Position numbers and translations under genes: made by a program. The notes beneath the pieces are model-generated. The model was not told where the DNA came from. It made no database searches and saw only the letters and a list, made by a program, of their open reading frames with translations. Below, piece by piece: positions 28,360-36,559 of a DNA stretch of 64,000 nucleotides. Source of the DNA: a bacterium (GTDB taxonomy: Bacteria; Electryoneota; RPQS01). Each line of letters starts with the position of its first letter. The first letter of the stretch is position 1. The stretch spans positions 434,001 to 498,000 of the forward strand of contig JADKHW010000001.1 of the NCBI GenBank assembly GCA_016721565.1, read 5' to 3'.

Positions 28360-29801
28360 GCGGTTACGAACTCGTCGTTGGGCTTGAGATTCATGCACAG
28401 CTTGTCACCAAGACAAAAGCCTTTTGTCGCTGCGCGAACCGCTATGGAGCTGAACCCAATACACTGGTCTGTCCCGTTTGTTTGGGGACGCCCGGTGCGC
28501 TGCCCGTGTTCAACCGCGAAGTAGTTGCGCAAGCCACGAGGTTAGCAATTGCGCTCGGCGCGGATATTCATTTGCATTCGCGTTTTGACCGGAAGAACTA
28601 CTTCTATCCGGATTTGCCGAAGGGCTACCAGATCTCGCAATTTGACCATCCGTTTTCTACTGGCGGCCATCTTTCGTTTATCGTAAACGGCTCTACAAAA
28701 TCGATCAATATTACGCGCGCCCACCTCGAAGAAGACGCGGGTAAATCCATGCACCTTGCCGATGGCTCGACCATCGTGGATTTGAATCGCTGCGGCGTTC
28801 CGTTAATTGAGATCGTTTCAGAACCCGAATTTCGTGCTGCCGAAGAAGCAGGCGCATACCTATCTGCAATGCGCGAACTTCTGCGTTTCATTGGAGTTTG
28901 TGACGGTAACATGGATGAAGGCTCCCTTCGTTGTGATGCTAACGTCTCTGTTCGCAAGATCGGAGAACCCGAGTTCCGAGAACGCTGTGAAATGAAGAAT
29001 TTGAATTCCATCCGCAGTGTTGAACGCGCAATTGCCGCGGAGACAAAACGGCAGATAGCCATTTATGAGCAAGGTGGAGTCATTCATCGCCAAACCTTGC
29101 AATGGAATGAGCAGGAAGAGCGATTGATTCCGATGCGGGTAAAAGAGGGTTCTGACGACTACCGCTATTTCCCAGAACCGGATTTGCCTGAATTGCGCAT
29201 CACTCAAGCTTTCGTCGACGATATTCGAGCTTCAATGCCGATGTTGCCCGAGCAATTAAGGGAGAAGTACTCGACGACTTACAAATTGAACCGCGAGGCA
29301 GTGTACTATCTCGCGATAGACATTAGGATATCTGGCTATACAGACACCCTTATCGAGACAGGCTCTACTGCACAATCAGCCGCGAAATGGGTAATGGGGC
29401 CTGTTACTCGATCACTCAACGAAAGAGGCTGGAGTTTTGACGAGTTTTCCAGAAGAGTGCCAGCTGCGACACTTTCAGGACTAATTCAGAAGACGGACAG
29501 AGGAGACATCACACTCGGGCAGGCAAATGCTGTCTTTAAAGCTCTCATCGTAAAGCCAGAGAAATCGCCCGATGAAATCGTAGCCGAGCTTGGAATAGAA
29601 GTTATGCGTGACGAAGTGAAGCTAGGGGCAATAATTAGTGAGATAGTTTCAGAACATCCAGAAGAGCTTGCCAAGTTTCGCGAAGGCAAAACGAAAATGG
29701 TTGGTTTTTTCATGGGGCTGGTAATGCAGGCTACAAAAGGTCAGGCTGACGCGCAGTTGGCCAAAAACGTGTTGATGGAACTCCTTGAAGCAAAGGAATA
29801 G
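28356..29801 (+). CDS. gatB: Aspartyl/glutamyl-tRNA amidotransferase subunit B
   Basis: Kinase/amide-transfer subunit acting on Glu-tRNA(Gln) or Asp-tRNA(Asn). 481 residues. YELVVGLEIHAQL is the start motif; zinc cysteines are in FCRCAN and CPVCLGTPGALP; FDRKNYFYPDLPKGYQISQ is highly conserved; the C-terminal GatB/Yqey domain (about 330-480) ends VLMELLEAKE. Start overlaps the gatA stop. smc follows 9 bases later. Confidence 0.97.
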   Translation: MSGYELVVGLEIHAQLVTKTKAFCRCANRYGAEPNTLVCPVCLGTPGALPVFNREVVAQATRLAIALGADIHLHSRFDRKNYFYPDLPKGYQISQFDHPFSTGGHLSFIVNGSTKSINITRAHLEEDAGKSMHLADGSTIVDLNRCGVPLIEIVSEPEFRAAEEAGAYLSAMRELLRFIGVCDGNMDEGSLRCDANVSVRKIGEPEFRERCEMKNLNSIRSVERAIAAETKRQIAIYEQGGVIHRQTLQWNEQEERLIPMRVKEGSDDYRYFPEPDLPELRITQAFVDDIRASMPMLPEQLREKYSTTYKLNREAVYYLAIDIRISGYTDTLIETGSTAQSAAKWVMGPVTRSLNERGWSFDEFSRRVPAATLSGLIQKTDRGDITLGQANAVFKALIVKPEKSPDEIVAELGIEVMRDEVKLGAIISEIVSEHPEELAKFREGKTKMVGFFMGLVMQATKGQADAQLAKNVLMELLEAKE

Positions 29802-29810
29802 TCGAGAAGA

Positions 29811-32800
29811 ATGCAATTAATCTCACTTCAAATATCAGGTTTCAAATCGTTCGCAAACGAGACGAAGATCCAATTTGCGCCCGGTGTGACCGGTGTGGTT
29901 GGCCCGAACGGCTGCGGCAAATCCAATGTTGTCGATTCGCTGCGTTGGGTGCTGGGCGAGCAGCGGTCATCCGTGCTGCGCGGCGAACGTATGGAGAACG
30001 TTATCTTTAACGGCACGGTGAAGCGCAAGCCGCTTAACCTCGCTGAAGTGCGTGTGAAATTTGATAATGCATCGGGCCGCATTAATCTCCCGTATGGCGA
30101 GATTGAGATTGCACGTAAGCTGCACCGAGACGGAACAAGTGAGTATCTGATCAACAACAACCCGTGCCGTCTGCGTGATATTACGGACATGCTTCAAGAT
30201 AGTGGATTAGGCCCGAACGCATACACAATTCTCGAACTTAAGATGATCGAGGACATACTTCGCGAAGATGGGGAAGGGCGCCGCCAATTGTTTGAAGAGG
30301 CTTCAGGAATCGCCAAGTACAAGATGCGCCGCCGACAAGCGTTAGCAAAACTGGCGCAAACAGAAGAAGACCTACTCAGACTCGCAGACATAGTTTCGGA
30401 AGTCGAGCGGCAAGTTGCGGCACTGAAGCGTCAAGTCAGTCGTGCGAAGCGCTATCAGGAATTGACTGCAGAGCTGAAGCGCGCTGAAGTCGCGTATACT
30501 GTATTGGAATTCGACCGTTTGCAGCGTGAACTCGATCCCATGCGTCACGCACTCGCAGACGCATCCGGCCATGCTGAAGGCAGCAACAGCCACCTGCGAC
30601 AGTTTGAAGCCAAGGTAGAGCAGATACGCGCGGAACAATTAGAGAGCGATCAAAAACTTGCCCACCAACGCCAGGACTTGCAGGAGACTGTGGCTGCTAT
30701 TTCTGCGCTTGAAGCAGACAAAGCGGGAACCGAAGCGCGCTTGACGGCCGCTCGGGAAGGTTTGGAGAGGGCGCAACGACAAGTTATCTTGTCGCGTGAC
30801 CGCTTGGGCACACTGGAGGCTCGCAAAGATGGCTTAACAAAGGACCGTTCCGATGCTCAAATGGAACTTGAAGTCGTAAAAACTGTGTTGAAGGAAGCGG
30901 AAAACAAGTTCCAAACCAGTCAGGCTCAACTTAAGCAGCTTGAAGCGACATACAAGGAAACGGATTCAAAGCTTGCCGCGTTAAATAAGACTCAAGCCAA
31001 CTTGGAAGGCGAGCGCGCAAAGTTATTGGAAGGCATCGCACGTCAAAAGGGCCGCCGCGAGTCCGCTCATCAAACTCGCGAACAGGTCGCAACCGAGCGG
31101 ACAGATCTTGAACAGCGAACGGCCGCAGTTCGAACGCAACTCGAACAGGCAGAACAGTACGAGAGTGAAGCACGCAAAGCCCACGACACCCACGCGGCTT
31201 TGGGCGAGAACCTGACAAAGAACCGTGAGGCTCTAGCCCAACAAATAGAAGAGTCGGAGCGCTTGATTCATGCGACCAGTTCACATATAAGCTTATTACA
31301 AACGCTTGAACAGCGCGGCCCACGTGGGACGGCTCAAATTACGCTGATCCGTGAGCAAATTGCCCCCCACAAACTAATTGCTGACGTTACGATCGTTGAC
31401 GAGAAGTTCAACCGCGCAATACATGCAGCTCTGGGCAATTCTGCTTATCATATGATGGTGAAAACGGAGCAAGAACTTCTCACTGCCGTGGAAAAATTAC
31501 ACGAATCCGAAGCGGGAAAAGCAGGATTCAAACTCCCCTTTATAATTAGCGAATTGACCATTTCAGCCACACCGTCAGGTAGTTTGGGCTGGGCAACTCA
31601 ATTTGTCGATGCTGGAACTGATGGCGAGAATCTGCAGCCACTTCTGGCCAGCTGCCTTGTTGTCAACTCCTTGGAAGACGCTTTTGAGTTAAAGTCATTC
31701 CTTGTTGAGCACCGTTGCCGTGCAGTCACGCTCGCGGGTGATTGGCTCGATTGGACGGGGTTATGTTACGCTGGAAGCATGGAGGTGGATACGCCAAGTG
31801 ACCTGGGATTGTCACGACAAATTGAGAGTCTTCGCGAAACGCTATCGAAGGTCAAGCTAGATCGGGAAGAGCTATCGCTTGCGATGGAGCAGGTGAAAAG
31901 CGAAATTGGAAACTGGAAGCAACAACTCTCTGCTCTCGCAGGTGAAGTCGAATCACGCAAGCAAGTTCTTGCCAAGCAAAGATCTGAGCAACTTCGCATC
32001 GAGACCCTGCTTCATGCGTTGAGCCAACGTGACCAAGCTGCTGTTCAGCTAATTGGTGAAAGCGAAAGTGCCGAACATGCTCTGCGAAATGACATTGAAC
32101 GGCTTGTTGTCGCACTCGACGAAAGCAGAGTAGCTATTTCAGAAACACAGATAGTGATTGAAGGACTATCTGAAGAAGTGTGGCAAGCGCGTCAAGAAAA
32201 CGGCGCGGCTCGCGACGCATATCACGAGCAAGCACGAGTTGTCGACGGTGTAAACCATCGATTGCAGTTGTTGGATGCTGAGGGCGAGCGACTCAAAACT
32301 ACAGAATTCGACCTCGCTGAGACCATTCGCACGAATTCTGAGCAAGGCGAGAATTCTGCCAACACAATTGCAGCATCGGAAGTACAGCTTCGAGGCATAG
32401 CAGAAAAGCTGCGCGAACTATTTGTCACTCGTGATGAAAGGTATCGCATCGTCGACGAGGCTCAGCGCACAAAGGACGCCGCTAACAGCGAAGTGCGTGC
32501 AATGGAAGAACAGTTGAAGCGGCTGAGATCCAGCAGGGAGGCGGCTATAGATGATCAACGCAAGTTGGAAGTATCAATTGCAAAGATTGAAGGCGAGCTT
32601 GAGTCTCTAATCATGAGCGCACGCAATCAACACGGAATAGAGCTATCCGGTGATGAAGAAGCGAAGGCTATTGCGGACCTGCGTGAAGTCGCGACTGGAT
32701 CGGACATAATCACTGAGCTGCGAACCAAGATTGAGAATCTTGGCACTGTAAACTTGCTCGCTGTTGAAGAGTATGACAAAGAAACCGCACGACTTGATGG

Positions 32801-33377
32801 GATGCTTTCCAACCGTGCGGATCTGTTGTCAGCCAAGGCCACGCTCGAAGAAACCATCAACAAAATAAATGAAACTGCCGAAGCGAGATTCTTACATACA
32901 TTTGAGGCAGTGCGCGCTAATTTTCAATCCCTGTTCTCAGAATTCTTTCCCGCAGGTGAAGCCGATCTGATTCTTAGCGGCAAGGACTTGCTCGAGGCCG
33001 ATATTACTATGTGGGCGAATCCATCCGGCAAGCGCCTGAAGTCCCTGACGCTAATGTCGGGCGGTGAGAAAACCATGACCGCCATCGCTTTGCTGTTTTC
33101 ATTGTATCAGGTAAAGCCGTCGCCATTCTGCGTCCTCGATGAGGTTGATGCACCTTTGGACGATGCGAACATTGATCGTTTCACGCGGATGATTCATCGC
33201 CATAGCGATCACACTCAGTTTATTATGATCACGCACAACAAGCGGACGATGGAAATCGCCGACAACTTGTACGGCGTGACCATGCAGGAGGAAGGTGTCT
33301 CTAAGACTGTTTCTGTCCGGCTGCTTAAGCCCATGGAACCAGTTGTCCACGAGGCACAATCGGCCGCAACAAGATAG
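29811..33377 (+). CDS. smc: Chromosome segregation ATPase SMC
   Basis: Condensin-type ATPase organising the chromosome. 1188 residues, full length. N-terminal head with Walker A GPNGCGKSN (about 31-39) and R-loop LGEQRSSVLRG; coiled coil about 165-490; hinge about 500-660; second coiled coil to about 1010; C-terminal head with signature LMSGGEKTMTAIALL and Walker B FCVLDEVDAPLDDANI. ScpA/ScpB are not in the window. It continues the gatAB run with no terminator between. Confidence 0.97.
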   Translation: MQLISLQISGFKSFANETKIQFAPGVTGVVGPNGCGKSNVVDSLRWVLGEQRSSVLRGERMENVIFNGTVKRKPLNLAEVRVKFDNASGRINLPYGEIEIARKLHRDGTSEYLINNNPCRLRDITDMLQDSGLGPNAYTILELKMIEDILREDGEGRRQLFEEASGIAKYKMRRRQALAKLAQTEEDLLRLADIVSEVERQVAALKRQVSRAKRYQELTAELKRAEVAYTVLEFDRLQRELDPMRHALADASGHAEGSNSHLRQFEAKVEQIRAEQLESDQKLAHQRQDLQETVAAISALEADKAGTEARLTAAREGLERAQRQVILSRDRLGTLEARKDGLTKDRSDAQMELEVVKTVLKEAENKFQTSQAQLKQLEATYKETDSKLAALNKTQANLEGERAKLLEGIARQKGRRESAHQTREQVATERTDLEQRTAAVRTQLEQAEQYESEARKAHDTHAALGENLTKNREALAQQIEESERLIHATSSHISLLQTLEQRGPRGTAQITLIREQIAPHKLIADVTIVDEKFNRAIHAALGNSAYHMMVKTEQELLTAVEKLHESEAGKAGFKLPFIISELTISATPSGSLGWATQFVDAGTDGENLQPLLASCLVVNSLEDAFELKSFLVEHRCRAVTLAGDWLDWTGLCYAGSMEVDTPSDLGLSRQIESLRETLSKVKLDREELSLAMEQVKSEIGNWKQQLSALAGEVESRKQVLAKQRSEQLRIETLLHALSQRDQAAVQLIGESESAEHALRNDIERLVVALDESRVAISETQIVIEGLSEEVWQARQENGAARDAYHEQARVVDGVNHRLQLLDAEGERLKTTEFDLAETIRTNSEQGENSANTIAASEVQLRGIAEKLRELFVTRDERYRIVDEAQRTKDAANSEVRAMEEQLKRLRSSREAAIDDQRKLEVSIAKIEGELESLIMSARNQHGIELSGDEEAKAIADLREVATGSDIITELRTKIENLGTVNLLAVEEYDKETARLDGMLSNRADLLSAKATLEETINKINETAEARFLHTFEAVRANFQSLFSEFFPAGEADLILSGKDLLEADITMWANPSGKRLKSLTLMSGGEKTMTAIALLFSLYQVKPSPFCVLDEVDAPLDDANIDRFTRMIHRHSDHTQFIMITHNKRTMEIADNLYGVTMQEEGVSKTVSVRLLKPMEPVVHEAQSAATR

Positions 33378-33386
33378 GAGGAGAGT

Positions 33387-34775
33387 GTGAAGGGGATGCT
33401 ATTCTCAGCTATATTGTCGGCACTTATTGGCATCGCGAGTCGCGCTAACGCTGCGGGTATTGATGTCGATGTTGTTTATTATTATGGCGATGACTCATTG
33501 ACATATTGCGAGATCTATGTCGGTGTTCAACGTTCAACACTGGTTTACCGGCATGGTGAAGCTGATAGCGTGATCGCCCAGTTTTCAATTGTCACTTCTA
33601 TTGGGCGCAACGACACAACGTTTATTTCCGACACGCTGGACACAGTAGACCGCTCGCCGACGAGACAAGTTCAAATGAATGGCGCGTATTTCCCTTACAT
33701 CTTTCGTTATCTGCTTGTGCCGAGTGAGTATGATCTGAATGTTGAACTTTTGCAGACAAGTGGTAGGGCAAACACATGGGAAGAGCTTCGCCTCTTTGTT
33801 CCGCAAATTTCAGATTCGTTCGGTTCATCCGGAATAGCGCTGGGAGCAGAGCTTGCCTATGACGCAGCAGCATCACAATTCACAAAGAACGGAGTTCGGT
33901 TCGTGCCGAACCCGTCATTATTCTATGGCAGCGGCTTGCCCATGCTCTACTACTACGCAGAGTGTTACGGATTGAACGATAACGTTACGGATGATTCAGT
34001 TACGGTCACTCGTACTGTTCTCCTGGCGGAGTCAAATCAGCTTGCAAAGCTACCAGCAACCCGCAAACTTGCAATTCCGGGAAAGTCCATTGTGATTGCT
34101 GATGGGTTTCCTGCTTACACTTTACGAACAGGAACATATGTCCTGAATCTCAAGATTGAAGAAGTGGGAAAGGCGGATCGGACTGTTAGCAAGAAGTTCT
34201 ATGTCTATCGTCCGGAAGACCTTGCGGAGGGGCGTGAGACACCAATTGACAATGAACTGGCATATGTTCTGAGCACAAGTGGCGAAGACATATTAAACAC
34301 GATAGATCCCGATAGCGGAATTGTGTTAATGCAGCATGTTTTGACCAAGCAAGAGATGCGACGGGCTCGTGACATGGATTCCGACGGAAAACGGAATTTC
34401 ATGATTGACTTTTGGAGCAAGCACTTCCCTGATGATCCGGACGCAGCGAATCGGCACTTTGCCCGCGTGCACGAAGCAAACTCTCGTTACAGCTATTTGA
34501 ACAGAGAAGGCTGGAAGACTGATAGAGGCCGTGTTCTAATTCAATTCGGCGAGCCTGATTATATCGATCGGCGATATGCTGATGCTGCTGGATCCGATCA
34601 CGAGATTTGGTATTATGACAAACTCGAAGGCGGTGTTCTTTTTGTTTTTGTTGACCAAGCAGGTTTCGGTGATCTTGACTTGGTTCACTCGACAAAGCGA
34701 GGTGAAATATACAACCCGTCTGCATTAGCAACCCAGCAGAATCAAAACCCAGCATCCCGAGGATTGCGTGAGTGA
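33387..34775 (+). CDS. GWxTD domain-containing secreted protein
   Basis: 462 residues with an N-terminal signal (MLFSAILSALIGIASRANA). The C-terminal GWxTD domain is clear at about 370-440: NREGWKTDRGRVLIQFGEPD, HEIWYYD and a final IYNPS. These domains are typical of FCB and acidobacterial lineages; their function is not established. GTG start with a strong AGGAGGAG site 5-10 bases before it. The end overlaps the next gene's GTG. Its location after smc probably reflects operon read-through rather than a shared task. Confidence 0.85.
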   Translation: MKGMLFSAILSALIGIASRANAAGIDVDVVYYYGDDSLTYCEIYVGVQRSTLVYRHGEADSVIAQFSIVTSIGRNDTTFISDTLDTVDRSPTRQVQMNGAYFPYIFRYLLVPSEYDLNVELLQTSGRANTWEELRLFVPQISDSFGSSGIALGAELAYDAAASQFTKNGVRFVPNPSLFYGSGLPMLYYYAECYGLNDNVTDDSVTVTRTVLLAESNQLAKLPATRKLAIPGKSIVIADGFPAYTLRTGTYVLNLKIEEVGKADRTVSKKFYVYRPEDLAEGRETPIDNELAYVLSTSGEDILNTIDPDSGIVLMQHVLTKQEMRRARDMDSDGKRNFMIDFWSKHFPDDPDAANRHFARVHEANSRYSYLNREGWKTDRGRVLIQFGEPDYIDRRYADAAGSDHEIWYYDKLEGGVLFVFVDQAGFGDLDLVHSTKRGEIYNPSALATQQNQNPASRGLRE

Positions 34776-35532
34776 CGTTGCTGTTCGAGTGTGCCATTTA
34801 GGAAAGACCTACCGCGATGCCAGCGGCGGGTCCGTTGTTGGATGCCGAGATGTTGACTTTGAAGCTTGTTACGGCACAATTTTCGGTGTGCTGGGTACTA
34901 ACGGAGCTGGGAAGACAACGACATTGAGGATGTTGGCCACGATGCTTGTGCCAACGGAGGGAACAGCAACGGTTGCGGGATATGACCTTCAGTTACAAGC
35001 GCAGGATGTTCGCCGCTCTATCGGATTCCTTTCTGCCTCAACCGGTATATATGGTAGATTATCGGCGAAGGAGATGCTACATTATTTTGCCGCACTGCAT
35101 GGATTTGATTTCGATGCGGCCGAGCGGCGCATAAGCGAGATTACGGATCTCCTTGATTTGCACGACTTCTTGAACAGGCGATGTGAGAAGCTTTCTACTG
35201 GGCAGCGCCAGCGCGTGAGTATAGGTCGAACAATTTTACACGACCCACCTGTTCTCATTTTCGACGAGCCTACAAGCGGATTGGATATTCTTGCCGCAGC
35301 GCAAATCGTTCAATTCATGCGGGACAGTCGATCCAGAGGTAAATGCGTGCTACTCTCGACCCACGTAATGAGAGAAGCCGAGCTTCTTTGTGATGAAATG
35401 ATTCTGATCCACCAAGGAAATGTAAGAGACCGTGGCAGTGTTGTGGAACTACAGCAGCGTCACGGAAGTTCTCAGCTCGAAGTTGTGTTCTTGCGTGCAA
35501 TCGGCGAGGATTCGTCTGCATTTCACGACTGA
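34768..35532 (+). CDS. natA: NatA-type ABC transporter ATP-binding protein (orphan)
   Basis: 254-residue ATPase of the NatA family. Walker A GTNGAGKTT (43-51), signature LSTGQRQRVSIGR, Walker B VLIFDEPTSGLD and switch STHVMREAE. C-terminal LEVVFLRAIGED matches the end of NatA. NatA normally pairs with a NatB permease encoded next to it; here an HD-GYP gene follows instead. Partner permease must lie elsewhere or is missing. GTG start overlapping the GWxTD gene. Confidence 0.85.
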   Translation: MSDVAVRVCHLGKTYRDASGGSVVGCRDVDFEACYGTIFGVLGTNGAGKTTTLRMLATMLVPTEGTATVAGYDLQLQAQDVRRSIGFLSASTGIYGRLSAKEMLHYFAALHGFDFDAAERRISEITDLLDLHDFLNRRCEKLSTGQRQRVSIGRTILHDPPVLIFDEPTSGLDILAAAQIVQFMRDSRSRGKCVLLSTHVMREAELLCDEMILIHQGNVRDRGSVVELQQRHGSSQLEVVFLRAIGEDSSAFHD

Positions 35533-35563
35533 AAGTGGCCCCGCCTTTGCGAAATCAAAGGCG

Positions 35564-36280
35564 ATGCACAAACCTCTCGATTTACACCAAGTTTTTGCCC
35601 CGACCTCTGTCCTTAGCTCGGTCGAATGGGCATCCGTCCAAACCCTTCTTCTGGCACTCGAATGCCGGGACGCGGAGACCTATTATCATAGCCTAAGAGT
35701 TGCAGATCTTGCAACGAAGTCTTGCCAAACTCTGGGCCTCACGCAGAAGTCGCTTGAAGAGATTCTGATTGCAGCTCTGCTACACGATATCGGCAAAATC
35801 GGACTCCCCGACAGCCTTTTACAAAAGGCAGGCCGACTATCAAAAAGCGAGCGCGGACTGATCGCAATGCACCCCGAACTCTCAGCAAACATCTTGGCCC
35901 CATTACCAATGTTTGATCGTGTAAGAGATATTATCCTTCAGCATCACGAGAGGTTTGATGGCACAGGGTACCCGGAGGGCAGACGCGGCGAAGAGATTAT
36001 CATTGAAAGCCGGGTCTTGGCTATTTCAGATGCCTTCGATGCGTTATGTACCGAACGGCCATATCGAAGCCCGCTAACATCTGAAGAAGCAATAGGTTGG
36101 ATTGAGAGTGAGGTGGGACGGCAGTTTTGCCCCGTGTCTTTCCAAGCAATTCACCAAGTTTTTGAAACCCAACCCATCATTGCAAACCGAATTGAACAGC
36201 GGGTGCAATCAGGTTTGGACTCTATTTCAAGCCATAAGTTTTCGCCTGATCTTCTAATGGCATTATTAACAAATTCTTAG
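35564..36280 (+). CDS. HD-GYP domain protein (putative c-di-GMP phosphodiesterase)
   Basis: 238 residues from the ATG at 35564. HD motif LLHDIGKIGLP at about 73-82, then HPELSANIL, LQHHERFDGTGYP at about 125-137 (the HHE...GYP block) and RVLAISDAFDALCTERPYR. All key metal ligands appear present, so hydrolysis of cyclic-di-GMP is a reasonable family inference. There is no receiver or membrane domain. The frame extends upstream over the NatA end without HD-GYP homology, so the later ATG is chosen. It is the last gene before a new promoter. Confidence 0.9.
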   Translation: MHKPLDLHQVFAPTSVLSSVEWASVQTLLLALECRDAETYYHSLRVADLATKSCQTLGLTQKSLEEILIAALLHDIGKIGLPDSLLQKAGRLSKSERGLIAMHPELSANILAPLPMFDRVRDIILQHHERFDGTGYPEGRRGEEIIIESRVLAISDAFDALCTERPYRSPLTSEEAIGWIESEVGRQFCPVSFQAIHQVFETQPIIANRIEQRVQSGLDSISSHKFSPDLLMALLTNS

Positions 36281-36327
36281 CTACAATTCTAATTAGAGCG
36301 CAAAATTGTCAAGTTGAGGCTGGATAC

Positions 36328-36356
36328 TTGCGCAAGCCCTTGCGATTCCTTATATT
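36328..36356 (+). promoter_or_regulatory. Promoter of the porU-porV transcript
   Basis: TTGCGC (36328-36333), 17 bases, TATATT (36351-36356). Predicted start near 36363 gives a leader of about 190 bases before porU. The gap 36281-36559 holds this promoter and the hairpins listed next; I see no gene in it. Confidence 0.6.
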
Positions 36357-36400
36357 AAACAGTTGTCTTCTTGGAGTGAATTAGGAGCTGAATGACCCTT

Positions 36401-36465
36401 CGTTAGAGGTTTCTTCGGGCTTTGCCCGCTTTTCGTCCCCGTGATGTTAAACGACTCCTCTAACG
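36401..36465 (+). promoter_or_regulatory. Structured leader element upstream of porU
   Basis: CGTTAGAGG (36401-36409) pairs perfectly with CCTCTAACG (36457-36465), enclosing a small hairpin CGGGC/GCCCG with loop TTT (36416-36428). The arrangement looks like a folded RNA domain of about 65 bases. I do not recognise a known riboswitch class. Confidence 0.5.
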
Positions 36466-36501
36466 TCGGTGTATATAAGCTCCGGTTCGTGACTATTTGT
36501 T

Positions 36502-36536
36502 GCCGAACGGGCTGTATGCTCTGTTCGGCTTTTATG
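36502..36536 (+). terminator. Terminator-like hairpin in the porU leader
   Basis: GCCGAAC (36502-36508) pairs with GTTCGGC (36523-36529), 14-base loop, then TTTTATGTTT. Located 24 bases before the porU ATG and after the leader promoter, so it could attenuate porU transcription or mask translation initiation. Confidence 0.5.
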
Positions 36537-36559
36537 TTTCTATGACCATTTGTATCAAA

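Noticed and set aside
36361..36559. Known riboswitch (for example cyclic-di-GMP, cobalamin, SAM or TPP) before porU
   Set aside because: No recognisable conserved core of these classes is seen; only generic hairpins.
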